From: Phycisphaerales bacterium UBA1161
GTDB lineage: Bacteria; Planctomycetota; Phycisphaerae; Tepidisphaerales; Tepidisphaeraceae
Assembly (NCBI GenBank): GCA_002311745.1
Contig: DBZL01000055.1
Coordinates: 124,001 to 188,000, forward strand
Reading direction: 5' to 3'
DNA: 64,000 nucleotides
Below, one piece after another: positions 27,052 through 35,707 of this stretch. The translations under genes and the position numbers were made by a program. Below the pieces are notes generated by a model. That model was not told the DNA's origin, searched no databases, and was given only the letters and a program-made list of their open reading frames with translations. Position 1 is the first letter of the stretch, and each line of letters opens with the position of its first letter.

Positions 27052-28650
27052 TTAAGCTGCGGACATATCGGTGTCACCGGCTACCTCGCCAACTGGGGAA
27101 GGCGCGGCGAACGGTCGAACCAGAAGGATCACCAAGACGATGCCGGCAAGACCCACCAGAAGCGTATCCAATTCCGACAGACTAGGATCTCGGAAACCGC
27201 GGAAAAGCCAGGTGAGTACTCCGAGACTCAACAGGATGGTCAAGGGTCGCCCGCGATGATTCAGCAGCGCGCGTTCGCTGCGGCCCATCAACCAGCCAAG
27301 GAACAGTCCTCCCTGGATCACCCCGGGCACTCCGAACCGGAAGAACCAGAAGCCGAAGATCGTTTGCGAAATCGTGGTTCCTCCCATGCCGAGGCCGGCT
27401 TCACCGCTGCCTCCCAAAGAGATGGAGTTGTACCACGCCCACGAACTGTCTATGGGTTTAGTGGTCCACAGCGCCCGAGGCATCGGAGCGACCACGAACC
27501 AGAACAGAAAATTGGGAAGGGGTAGAACGATGGTCTCGCCGGGGAACTGGTCATAAAAGTAATCGTGCGTTTCCGGGATTACAGAAAAGCCCATCAGGCT
27601 CTCCGTAAACATGTCGTTGCCTTGCAGTTTGGTCAAAGACACTTCCGAAAAGCGCACCTCTTGAAACCCGGCGTTCCGGTAATAGGCTTGCGTTTGCACC
27701 ATCACCACGGTCGAGACCATACCGATGACCACGATGATGTAGGCGCGCAGACTAATGCGCCTCAGATACCTTCGTGCTATCAGGTGGTAGCGGAGGAAAA
27801 TGAAGAAAAGCATTGGCAGGATCTGGAAGACAACTTCCCCGCGCGTGCCGGTGCCAAATGCCAGCAGGAGCCAAAGCAGCCACACGGCAAAACAAACGAT
27901 CTTGCGGAGGAAACTCTGCCGGATAAACACCAGACAGAACGCCGCCAACAGCGCACCGCCCGTGCCGACCTGAATGATTTGGGCGACGTAACCGCCCCAG
28001 TTATAGTTGAGGTTGCCCGTTCGCCCCACCGTCCAACCGACCCCCGAGGCCCGACCCCCAATGATTTGATGAAACAACGCCAAATAAAACGGCTCCTGGG
28101 TGAACACGGAGTAAGGGGCCAGCCCGATCACCTGGGTGATCAGCATGACGTAAAAATAGACGTTGACGTTGGGCGGTTCGGGCAACAGAGTCATCCACCG
28201 GGTGAACCTCCGTCCAATGCGAAAGCGAATGCCGATCGACAAGCACAATACGTACAGCGTGCAACAGGCCGCCGCTTTCGCCACCGTTCGCTGCGTAAAC
28301 GGCATCTCCCAGTGGGGAATGGAAGCCAGAAACCAGGTGCCCATGTAGTCGTAGCAGAACCAGACCAGCACCCCCCCGTAAAGCACGATCCCGCCGACAC
28401 CCAATCGCTCCGAAAAGTGGTACAGCTCCAGCGCTAGGAAAACCGCGCACAGGATCGTCATCAGCAGAAACGCGAAGTCGGTCAACATCGCCGAGCCGCC
28501 GGATAGAAAGGAAACGGAGGCGAAGATGACCGGGATCAATAGCAGCAGTGGCTGAAGGATGGACCGCCGCCGAGGCTCGATCAGCGGTTGCACCGCTGGC
28601 ACATCGGTCGACTGCAGATCATCGGAGACGTCGTCGGTCCACTGACTCAT
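27052..28650 (-). CDS. Wzy-like oligosaccharide repeat-unit polymerase
   Basis: 532-residue inner-membrane protein with about 11-12 hydrophobic segments and a large periplasmic loop in the second half, the topology of O-antigen and exopolysaccharide polymerases. Cues are the Arg-rich FGTGTRGEVVFQILPMLFF and the late loop carrying LPLPNFLFWFVVAPMPRALW. An Arg/Gly-rich segment before a membrane helix is the usual catalytic site of Wzy proteins. Sequence conservation in this family is too low for more. With the flippase 6 kb away it completes a Wzx/Wzy-type assembly set. Confidence 0.7.
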   Translation of the reverse strand: MSQWTDDVSDDLQSTDVPAVQPLIEPRRRSILQPLLLLIPVIFASVSFLSGGSAMLTDFAFLLMTILCAVFLALELYHFSERLGVGGIVLYGGVLVWFCYDYMGTWFLASIPHWEMPFTQRTVAKAAACCTLYVLCLSIGIRFRIGRRFTRWMTLLPEPPNVNVYFYVMLITQVIGLAPYSVFTQEPFYLALFHQIIGGRASGVGWTVGRTGNLNYNWGGYVAQIIQVGTGGALLAAFCLVFIRQSFLRKIVCFAVWLLWLLLAFGTGTRGEVVFQILPMLFFIFLRYHLIARRYLRRISLRAYIIVVIGMVSTVVMVQTQAYYRNAGFQEVRFSEVSLTKLQGNDMFTESLMGFSVIPETHDYFYDQFPGETIVLPLPNFLFWFVVAPMPRALWTTKPIDSSWAWYNSISLGGSGEAGLGMGGTTISQTIFGFWFFRFGVPGVIQGGLFLGWLMGRSERALLNHRGRPLTILLSLGVLTWLFRGFRDPSLSELDTLLVGLAGIVLVILLVRPFAAPSPVGEVAGDTDMSAA

Positions 28651-28789
28651 ACGGCCTTGGATCCATTTGTGGCCCGAGAATTTACCACCCTACCATAAAT
28701 CGGTCGCGGTGGCCACACAATCCAGGCACGGCGGCCCGCCGGATCGTTCGAGATGCCTCTGCGAGCAAACCTCGCGCACGCCTGGGGGC

Positions 28790-31147
28790 TTATGGGACGG
28801 TCGCGGGCGCGACGGAAGCAGTCTCTTCGGCAGGCTGGACGCTTGGCGTGATTTGCGGCCACACCAAGCCGAAATACCGCATCGCCTGCACCACGCCATC
28901 CACCGGATCGGCCCCCTCACGCCATGACTGAAGCATCCCCGCGCAATGTTGTCGCATCTCCAGATATCGTTCGCCCGTGGTCACTTGCCAGATCGCATCA
29001 GCCATCGCCTCCACGCTGCGCGGCGGGATGAGCAGCCCATTGGCCTGATGCCGCACCAGTTCGACCGCCGCGCCCACCACCGACGTGGAGATCACCGGCA
29101 GGTCGCACGTCACCGCCTCGTTGATCACCAATCCCCACGGCTCGTATTCGCTGGGATGCACCAGCACATGGCAGGCGTGGTAGGCGCAGACGACTTCGTT
29201 GAATTGGATGAACCCCAGCCATTTGACCCGTTCGTGGAGGGAGGCGGGCACCAGCTGTTCCAATTCCTTGCGCAGCGTACCGCCGCCAGCGATGACCAAG
29301 TCCCATTGCGGCCGTCCCGCCGCTACGCGCACAAACGCCTTCAGCAGCACATCCACCCGTTTGACGTCCACCAAACGGCCGGAAAAAAGCAACCGCTTTC
29401 GATCCGGCGCCAGGCCGTACTTCTGGCAAAACGCGGCCAATTTCTCCTCTTCCACGTGCCTCAATCCCGCGTAATTCGGCTCGTAGGGAAACAGGAATTC
29501 CGGCAGATTGTGGTCCTTGTAGAGGCGGAAAAAGGCCCGTCCGCAGGTTCCCATCGGCATCAGACCATTAATGTGGTTCAGCACCCATCGGACGTAGCGG
29601 CGCTTGAGCACCCGCAGCCAGGGCGGCACGCGCCCCTCGGCAAAAATGTTGGAATCCCCCGCCAACAGCAGCGGAATTCGCTGGTGCCGCGCCCAAGCGA
29701 TCAGCAACATTCGCGTCAGGTCGTTGTATCCCAGCAGGACGATCATCTGGACGGTGTGGTTCCGCAGATAACGCCGAATCTTGAAAAACAGCGGCAACGA
29801 TCGCCGCGAAATCGGGAATTCCGCCCGCAGATGGTGGCGGGGGAAAAAGACCGGATTCACCTCCGCGCCGATCTGCATCTCCCACGGCATGCTGGGATTG
29901 GAAATCGTGTGGGTGAAGATGTTGTGCACATGGATGCCTCGCAACTCGCGGGCGATGCGGGTCAGCACGTGCACGCGGTAGGGCGTCGGTTCGTTGGAGA
30001 TGATGGCAATTTGACAGACCGCCTCGCCCGCCGCGACGTGGGGACGCGCCCCCAGAGCCGCTAACCGCTCTTTGGGCAGACCCATCGCATCCCATTGGGC
30101 GATGATTCGTCGCGCTGTTTCCAAGTCCGCGACGCTCAGAAATGCCAGCGCCGCCTGTACATCCCGCCTGTCCTGCGGCGAGGCACCGGCCAGAAACGTC
30201 TGGGCGAACGCCCCGGCCGCTCTCGACGCGCCGGACATCAACTGCGAATGGTGCAGCGACAGGTAATAGGCGATTTCATCGGTTCGGAACGGACCGTTGT
30301 CGCTGCTTTGTTCCCAGTCGATGATCCACAACCCTTCAGGCGTCAGAACCAGATTATTGATGCCAAAGTCGCCGTGCACCCGGCATACGGGCAGCCCGTC
30401 GGCGCAGCATCGATTCAACTCGCTCAAATATTGCGGCGTGATAATGTCTGGGCGGCTCTGAAGTTCCTGATACCACGCGGCCTCGCGAACCTCCGGCGCC
30501 GAGAGCAACCGCAGCGGGCCGGCCATCTCCTGGATCGACATCCGCAGCGCCTCCCAGGTCAAATCCGGTGAGGTCATGTCCTGCGGCAACGGCTCCAGAA
30601 GAAGGTACCGGTGTTCGTCGTACATCCCCTCGCGCGTGAGCCGCGGCACCTGAAACCGCACCGGCGGTGTGGCGCGGAACATCGTCAGCATCTCCACTTC
30701 GCGCGCCAGCCGAGCGTTGTTCTGCTGGTCCAACGCCAGTTTGGCAAATGCCACCGGCTGACCCCTCTGATCCAGCAGGTGCACATACAGGCGCCGCCGC
30801 TCGGTTTGCGGCGGGCCGTGGACCACCGGGAAAAGATCGTGCCGCCCCAAGTCGTCGCACAGCCTCTGCAGCAAGCCGGTGAAGTCCAGATCCCCGATAA
30901 ACGAACTTGGCAACGCCCCACGCTCAGAAAAGGGCCCGTCCAGATGCAGCTTCAGAGCCAGCTGCATCATCCGGCGGAACAGGCGGCGCTTGGCGCTGTA
31001 CACCGGGAAGCGCCGCACCGCCGCCATACGCAGACGCCGCTCGCCCATCGCCATGGCCAACACCGGCTTGCCCCCAGCGCGGAAAATCTGAAATTGGTTC
31101 CAGGAGGGTCGAGTCTGGCCTGCCGACGGCGATTCCGGCGATTCCAT
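28790..31147 (-). CDS. Fusion of APH-like kinase and GT4 glycosyltransferase
   Basis: 785 residues with two catalytic halves. Residues about 110-330 form an aminoglycoside-phosphotransferase-like kinase: candidate ATP Lys136 in VAFAKLALD, Glu152 in REVEML, catalytic loop VCRVHGDFGINNLVL (Asp260, Asn265) and metal Asp277 in WIIDWEQ. Residues about 378-785 form a GT-B GT4 enzyme: IAIISNEPTPYRVHVLTRI at its N-terminus, LLFSGRLVDVKRVDVLLKAF and the acidic loop YEPWGLVINEAVTCDLPVI. Both sets of key residues are intact, so one chain could phosphorylate a lipid-linked sugar or lipid and glycosylate it. In sugar modification of LPS, kinases of this fold (WaaP, KdkA) act on core sugars. The acceptor is unknown. 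Confidence 0.75.
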   Translation of the reverse strand: MESPESPSAGQTRPSWNQFQIFRAGGKPVLAMAMGERRLRMAAVRRFPVYSAKRRLFRRMMQLALKLHLDGPFSERGALPSSFIGDLDFTGLLQRLCDDLGRHDLFPVVHGPPQTERRRLYVHLLDQRGQPVAFAKLALDQQNNARLAREVEMLTMFRATPPVRFQVPRLTREGMYDEHRYLLLEPLPQDMTSPDLTWEALRMSIQEMAGPLRLLSAPEVREAAWYQELQSRPDIITPQYLSELNRCCADGLPVCRVHGDFGINNLVLTPEGLWIIDWEQSSDNGPFRTDEIAYYLSLHHSQLMSGASRAAGAFAQTFLAGASPQDRRDVQAALAFLSVADLETARRIIAQWDAMGLPKERLAALGARPHVAAGEAVCQIAIISNEPTPYRVHVLTRIARELRGIHVHNIFTHTISNPSMPWEMQIGAEVNPVFFPRHHLRAEFPISRRSLPLFFKIRRYLRNHTVQMIVLLGYNDLTRMLLIAWARHQRIPLLLAGDSNIFAEGRVPPWLRVLKRRYVRWVLNHINGLMPMGTCGRAFFRLYKDHNLPEFLFPYEPNYAGLRHVEEEKLAAFCQKYGLAPDRKRLLFSGRLVDVKRVDVLLKAFVRVAAGRPQWDLVIAGGGTLRKELEQLVPASLHERVKWLGFIQFNEVVCAYHACHVLVHPSEYEPWGLVINEAVTCDLPVISTSVVGAAVELVRHQANGLLIPPRSVEAMADAIWQVTTGERYLEMRQHCAGMLQSWREGADPVDGVVQAMRYFGLVWPQITPSVQPAEETASVAPATVP

Positions 31148-31293
31148 GGATCATCCTCGCATGGGCCAAGCTACCTTACCTTCATCGGCCATACAACTCG
31201 GGTGAATCGCAGTCCCACGGTCGTGGATATTGCTCCGATTGCGGGTATTTTACCCCCTCAGGATGCGCCGGCGCCGACCAGGAGGCCGCTCCA

Positions 31294-32076
31294 TTGAATC
31301 AATCGTACTCCCAGCATTTCCGAAATGACGCCGAGGCACGGCGATATGAAACCGGCGAATACGCCCCTTTCAGCTATGCCAGCTTGCTGTATGAAATCGA
31401 GTGTCAGCAGTTGCAGGAGGTGATCGCCGCGCTACGGCAAAGCAAGCCCACCCTCCAGTGCTTGGACTTCGCCTCGGGCACCGGACGCATCACCGCCTTT
31501 TTGGAAAATCACGTCGATGCGGTCACCGGCATCGAAATCTCCGAGCAGATGTGCACCGTGGCCCGGACCAAGGTGCGCCAGGCGCGCATCCTCTGCGCCG
31601 ACATCCTGGCCCCCGGCGCCGCCGTCGAGGGAAAATACGACTTGATCACGGCCTTCCGATTCTTCCTCAACGTCGAGCCGGCGCTGCGCCTGGTGGCTCT
31701 GCGCGCTCTGGCGGGGCGTTTGCGGGATTCGGACAGCTTGCTGGTTTTCAATAACCACGGAAATCTTTGGAGCCACAAGCTGCTTCTGTGGCCGTACCAC
31801 GCCCTGCGCCGTCTGGGCAAAGGTCGGGTCCTGGCCGGAAATTACCTCTCCTCGCGCCGCATGCTTGCCCTTCTTCCCCAGGCCGGATTGCAAATCTTCC
31901 GCACCATGGGCTGCGGCTTTTACAGCCCCAAAATCCTGAAGTTGGTTTCCTACGAAAGGGCTTTGCGGATGGAACGGCGCATCGCCGCCTCGCGCGGGTT
32001 GTCCCCCCGGTGCGTCAACCAGATGTACCTCACCAAGCTCGCCGCCTCAGCCGCGCTCCCGGCGCGCCGGGACTGA
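31294..32076 (+). CDS. Class I SAM-dependent methyltransferase
   Basis: 260 residues. The start is a TTG at 31294, fixed by an AGGAGG ribosome site eight bases upstream; no ATG is suitably placed. The SAM motif is CLDFASGTGRITAFL, followed by VTGIEISEQM, where Glu contacts the ribose, and YDLITAFRFFLNVEP. It resembles the ubiE/BioC-like group (Methyltransf_11/25). Divergent from the kinase-glycosyltransferase fusion; by context it probably methylates a sugar of the surface glycan. Confidence 0.8.
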   Translation: MNQSYSQHFRNDAEARRYETGEYAPFSYASLLYEIECQQLQEVIAALRQSKPTLQCLDFASGTGRITAFLENHVDAVTGIEISEQMCTVARTKVRQARILCADILAPGAAVEGKYDLITAFRFFLNVEPALRLVALRALAGRLRDSDSLLVFNNHGNLWSHKLLLWPYHALRRLGKGRVLAGNYLSSRRMLALLPQAGLQIFRTMGCGFYSPKILKLVSYERALRMERRIAASRGLSPRCVNQMYLTKLAASAALPARRD

Positions 32077-32107
32077 GGGCATCGCTCCATGCGCCGCGGA
32101 CGATCCT

Positions 32108-33091
32108 TCAGTTCGCTGCGGTCCGAACCATGGCATCCGGCGGCCTGCCCGCCACCGCACGCCCGTCGAACCCGAATCGCTCCTGCAATCGGTTGAATTC
32201 CTGGCAAAGCCTCGGAGGCAACACCAGCGGCGGACCCGTGTTGCGACGCGTCGTGTCGATCTGGCGGACCGACCACCCCAGCCATTTCGCCGGCACCTCC
32301 AGCGACAGAAAATCGCAGATTCTCTGAATCGATCCCGTCGGTTCCACCGTCAATTGGTCATACGTCATCTCCAACAGCCGATCCCCCAGTCGCGATCGCC
32401 ATCGATCCACCTCCGCCAGGCTCACAATCCACTCGTACGCACCTTTGGATTCATAGCTCTGCAACAGGGGCACTTCGTTCGCGAAATAGCCAGCGGCCAT
32501 GCCCTCGACGGCCAACGCCGTCCACTTGCTCGCTCCGCGGCCCCACCAGCGGTTCAGCGCCGCAGTCCCCGCGATCCGGTACGACCGATCGCTCGACAGC
32601 CGCCGGATCGAATAAACCACGTCCAATCCGCTACGGATCAGATGAATGAATTTGCTTCCGGGCTTCAGCGCGTCCAGATACCCGATGCGGCAGGCATTGA
32701 ACGGCGTTTTCTCAATGACCAGGGGCTTGCCCAATCGCCGCGCCGGCGCCAGCATCAGTCGATCGAATCGCCGCCGCAGCTCATCGGCGCAATCTTGCTG
32801 ATCCAACAGGAACCGCGCCGCGTCGCGGGAATACAGATTCAGCACGTCGATGCTCGGGTCGATGGTCGCCCAAAGGTGGTAAGGCTCGAAGAAGTAGTAC
32901 ACTTGCGGGTGCTGGTTCAACACCATGCCCAGGACGGTTGTGCCGGAACGGCCGCACCCGATCAGAAACGCCGCCCGCGGCCGCTGCACGTCCAGTTCCC
33001 CGTCGCTTTGGGCCGCGACTCGCCGTTCCGCGCGGTGCTTCATATAGCCGTACTTAAGGGCACGGCCCAGTGGCTTGAGAAGCTGCTTCAC
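32108..33091 (-). CDS. PAPS-dependent sulfotransferase
   Basis: 327-residue soluble sulfotransferase. The 5'-phosphosulfate loop is FLIGCGRSGTTVLGMVL near residue 42, and the 3'-phosphate site is FIHLIRSGLDVVYSIRRLSS. Lys and Glu of LVIEKTPFN lie between them. It would transfer sulfate to a glycan hydroxyl, making the surface polysaccharide sulfated. The GTG start lies inside a 37-bp direct repeat whose second copy stands 1.39 kb away. No PAPS-synthesis genes are in the window. Confidence 0.85.
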   Translation of the reverse strand: MKQLLKPLGRALKYGYMKHRAERRVAAQSDGELDVQRPRAAFLIGCGRSGTTVLGMVLNQHPQVYYFFEPYHLWATIDPSIDVLNLYSRDAARFLLDQQDCADELRRRFDRLMLAPARRLGKPLVIEKTPFNACRIGYLDALKPGSKFIHLIRSGLDVVYSIRRLSSDRSYRIAGTAALNRWWGRGASKWTALAVEGMAAGYFANEVPLLQSYESKGAYEWIVSLAEVDRWRSRLGDRLLEMTYDQLTVEPTGSIQRICDFLSLEVPAKWLGWSVRQIDTTRRNTGPPLVLPPRLCQEFNRLQERFGFDGRAVAGRPPDAMVRTAAN

Positions 33092-33120
33092 GACCCAACT
33101 CCGCTTATGCTGGCCAACGC
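33084..33120. repeat. 37-bp direct repeat, copy 1
   Basis: Identical to 34475-34511 at 36 of 37 positions, same orientation. It covers the first codons and upstream region of the sulfotransferase gene. Confidence 0.9.
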
Positions 33121-33243
33121 CGCAGCGCCCGCGGCGGCTGGGCCTTTGGCCGCGGATAATGTTAGGCGGGATTGGTAATGATAAAATTAAGTTCTGGTAA
33201 AGATGCGCACATCACACCCCGGCGAATCGGGCCCACGGAATTG

Positions 33244-34440
33244 TCAAATCGCCAATTCGCCATACATCGTTTCATAGCCGGCCGCGAGCGAATTGGCTTC
33301 GAAATGCTTCAGGACCCATTGTCGCCCGCGCTCTCCCAGCGCCGTCAGAAGGCCGGGATCATCCAGCAGGCGAGTTAGAGCCGTGCACAGCGCCTGCGGC
33401 GTATTGTCCACTATCGTTCCTCCGGCTGACTGGATCTCCTGCCAGATGTCAGTCTCGCGCGTGGTTACGACTGGCGTCGCCGCGGCGAGCGCCTCGATCA
33501 ACACCATGCCAAAATTCTCCTGTCGCGTGGGAAGGATGAACAAGTCGGCGGCCTCATATAAAGAGATCTTCTCCACCCCGCTGACCATTCCCAGGAAGGC
33601 GACCTCCCCGCCAAGGCCGAGGCGATCGATCCGCTGTTGAAGTTGCATCTGGTAAGCGGGTGCGCCGCTGCCGGCAATAAAAACCTTGAACGTTCGCCCC
33701 GAATCACGCAGCAGGGCGGCGGCCTCGATCAATACGTCCGCACCCTTTTTTTCGTGCAGGCGGCTCAGAAACAAAAGCTTGGGTTCGTCGACGTTGAGGG
33801 CGGGGAAACGCGTCCGAGCCGGCCCCTCGCCAGGCAGTATCTGGAACGGGGCTAGATCCACCAGCAGGGGCAGCACGATCGGCTGCGAGCCGCCAACCCA
33901 TTTTTGGGCCTGATCCCGCTCAGCGGCCGCGCTGTAGTGGATTCTGGCCGCCCGCCTAAGAAAACGCCGCCCCCCGATCATCAGGAACAGTCGCTTTTTC
34001 AGATGTTTCTGAGCCATCGACCAGTCGTCCAGCATCCCGTGGATGGAGACGATGTACGGCACACCGAGTCGGCGCGCGATCTTGGACATCTGAAGATTGC
34101 TGGCGGTCCAGGGGCAATGCAGGTGGGCGACGCCGCCTCCGCTCAGCACGTTTTCCCAGATGCGCAGCGCCTCTTTACCCACCATCCCGTTGGGCCGGCG
34201 CGGGGGAGGCACGGTGACGACTCGCGGCTTTGGGCCAGCGCCATTCCAATCGGCCGGCACGTCCGGCGAATCGTACGTCACCAGGATGACCTCATGCCCT
34301 CGCGCGGCCAGAACGGCGCACCAATCCAAAACCGTGCGAACGATGCCCCCCAATTCCAGCCGCAGCCGCGGGCAGTATTGAATGATCTTCAAGCGTCTTG
34401 CCGCCTCGGGCGATTTCGGACGCGGAGATAGGCTCATCAA
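33244..34440 (-). CDS. Glycosyltransferase family 4 protein, flanked by direct repeats
   Basis: 398-residue GT-B enzyme. The N-terminal domain begins RRLKIIQYCPRLRLELGGIV and contains the glycine-rich acceptor loop; the donor domain has PKLLFLSRLHEKKGADVLIE and the acidic motif RQENFGMVLIEALAAATPVV. The gene with its flanks is bounded by 37-bp direct repeats (33084 and 34475), so it may have entered or been duplicated as a unit. Its neighbours on both sides are glycan genes, and the divergent GT4 at 34512 is a related but clearly different enzyme. Confidence 0.85.
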   Translation of the reverse strand: MMSLSPRPKSPEAARRLKIIQYCPRLRLELGGIVRTVLDWCAVLAARGHEVILVTYDSPDVPADWNGAGPKPRVVTVPPPRRPNGMVGKEALRIWENVLSGGGVAHLHCPWTASNLQMSKIARRLGVPYIVSIHGMLDDWSMAQKHLKKRLFLMIGGRRFLRRAARIHYSAAAERDQAQKWVGGSQPIVLPLLVDLAPFQILPGEGPARTRFPALNVDEPKLLFLSRLHEKKGADVLIEAAALLRDSGRTFKVFIAGSGAPAYQMQLQQRIDRLGLGGEVAFLGMVSGVEKISLYEAADLFILPTRQENFGMVLIEALAAATPVVTTRETDIWQEIQSAGGTIVDNTPQALCTALTRLLDDPGLLTALGERGRQWVLKHFEANSLAAGYETMYGELAI

Positions 34441-34474
34441 CGACGATTATACAGTGTCGCATTGAAGAGGATGA

Positions 34475-34511
34475 TGCTTCACGACCCAACTCCGCTTATG
34501 CTGGCCAGCGC
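34475..34511. repeat. 37-bp direct repeat, copy 2
   Basis: Second copy of the repeat at 33084-33120, one mismatch. It lies immediately before the ATG of the plus-strand GT4 gene and upstream of the minus-strand GT4 gene. Confidence 0.9.
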
Positions 34512-35690
34512 ATGAGAATCGCACACGTCATTCCCTCCCTGGATCCGGCCACCGGCGGACCGCCCATCGTCGCCGCCGCCTTGGCCGCCGCTCAGGCCGC
34601 TTTGGGGTGTCAAACGCGCCTGGTCGCCTATGGCTTCCCTCACGCTCAGCAGAACGTCGAAACCGCTCTGCGCACCATCCCCCACATGGCCCAGGTGACC
34701 GTGGACTATTTGCCGCCTCTAACCCGCCCGGAGCGCTTTCTGGCCCACGGCGCTCGCCGGCGGCTTGTGCCGCTGCTTGCGGGGGCGGATGTCATTCATC
34801 TGCACGGTGTGTGGGACCCGGTCGTCTACGCAGCCGCTGCCGTCGCCACCAAGCTGGCCATTGGCTACGTCTTGACGCCGCACGGAATGCTCGATCAATG
34901 GGCCATCGCCCAGAAGCCTTGGAAAAAACGCCTGGCCCTGCTGCTGGGATATCGCGGCATGCTTCAGCGGGCGATGTTCCTGCATTTTCTCAACGAAGAT
35001 GAGCGGTCCCTGGCCGCGCCGTTGCATCTGGCCGTCGAGTCTCAAGTCCTGCCCAACGGGATTTTTCTGGAAGAGTTCGATTCACTTCCGCCCAAAGGCG
35101 AGTTTCGCGCCGCCCGGCCGCACTTGGTGGATAAGCCCTTCGTGCTGTTCCTGGGCCGCTTGCACTACAAAAAGGGGCTGGACTATTTGGCCGATGCCTT
35201 CGCCATCGTTGCTCGACAAATTCCCCAAACCCAGCTGGTCGTGGCCGGCCCCGATGCCGGCGCCCAACGCGAATTGGAGTCGCAGATCAAGGGCCTGGGG
35301 ATTGCCGATCGGGTTCACTTGATCGGTCCGATCTACGGCCGGGAAAAACTCCGGGCCCTGGTGGATTGCGACTGCTTTTGTTTGTCCAGCCGGCGGGAGG
35401 GATTCAGCCTGGCCGTCACCGAGGCCATGGCCTGCCGGGCCCCCGTGGTGATTTCCAAATCCTGTCATTTCCCCGAGGTGCAGGAGGCCGGCGCGGGCAC
35501 CGTGGTCGATTTGGACCCATCCCAGATCGCCGCGGCCATCATCGCCGTCTTGGCCGACCCAGCCAAGGCCCGCCAGATGGGCGAGGCCGGCCGCCAACTG
35601 GTGCTAACCCGTTTCACTTGGCCCACGGTCGCGCGGCAGATGATCGACGCCTACCGCGGCGCCATGGGAGTCGAATCAAAGGACAGTTGA
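34512..35690 (+). CDS. Glycosyltransferase family 4 protein
   Basis: 392-residue GT-B enzyme starting MRIAHVIPSLDPATGGPPIV, which is the classical GT4 opening; an earlier in-frame start at 34398 would overlap the divergent gene. The donor domain carries FVLFLGRLHYKKGLDYLADA and the acidic motif RREGFSLAVTEAMACRAPVV. VLTPHGMLDQWAIAQKPWKK is typical of the WcaI/PelF-like group that acts in exopolysaccharide synthesis. The direct repeat ends at the base before its ATG. Confidence 0.85.
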   Translation: MRIAHVIPSLDPATGGPPIVAAALAAAQAALGCQTRLVAYGFPHAQQNVETALRTIPHMAQVTVDYLPPLTRPERFLAHGARRRLVPLLAGADVIHLHGVWDPVVYAAAAVATKLAIGYVLTPHGMLDQWAIAQKPWKKRLALLLGYRGMLQRAMFLHFLNEDERSLAAPLHLAVESQVLPNGIFLEEFDSLPPKGEFRAARPHLVDKPFVLFLGRLHYKKGLDYLADAFAIVARQIPQTQLVVAGPDAGAQRELESQIKGLGIADRVHLIGPIYGREKLRALVDCDCFCLSSRREGFSLAVTEAMACRAPVVISKSCHFPEVQEAGAGTVVDLDPSQIAAAIIAVLADPAKARQMGEAGRQLVLTRFTWPTVARQMIDAYRGAMGVESKDS

Positions 35691-35707
35691 GCCGTGGCCA
35701 CGGACGT

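Noticed and set aside
33084-34511. Insertion sequence or integron cassette between the 37-bp repeats
   Set aside because: No transposase, integrase or terminal inverted repeats lie within; only a glycosyltransferase gene is present.
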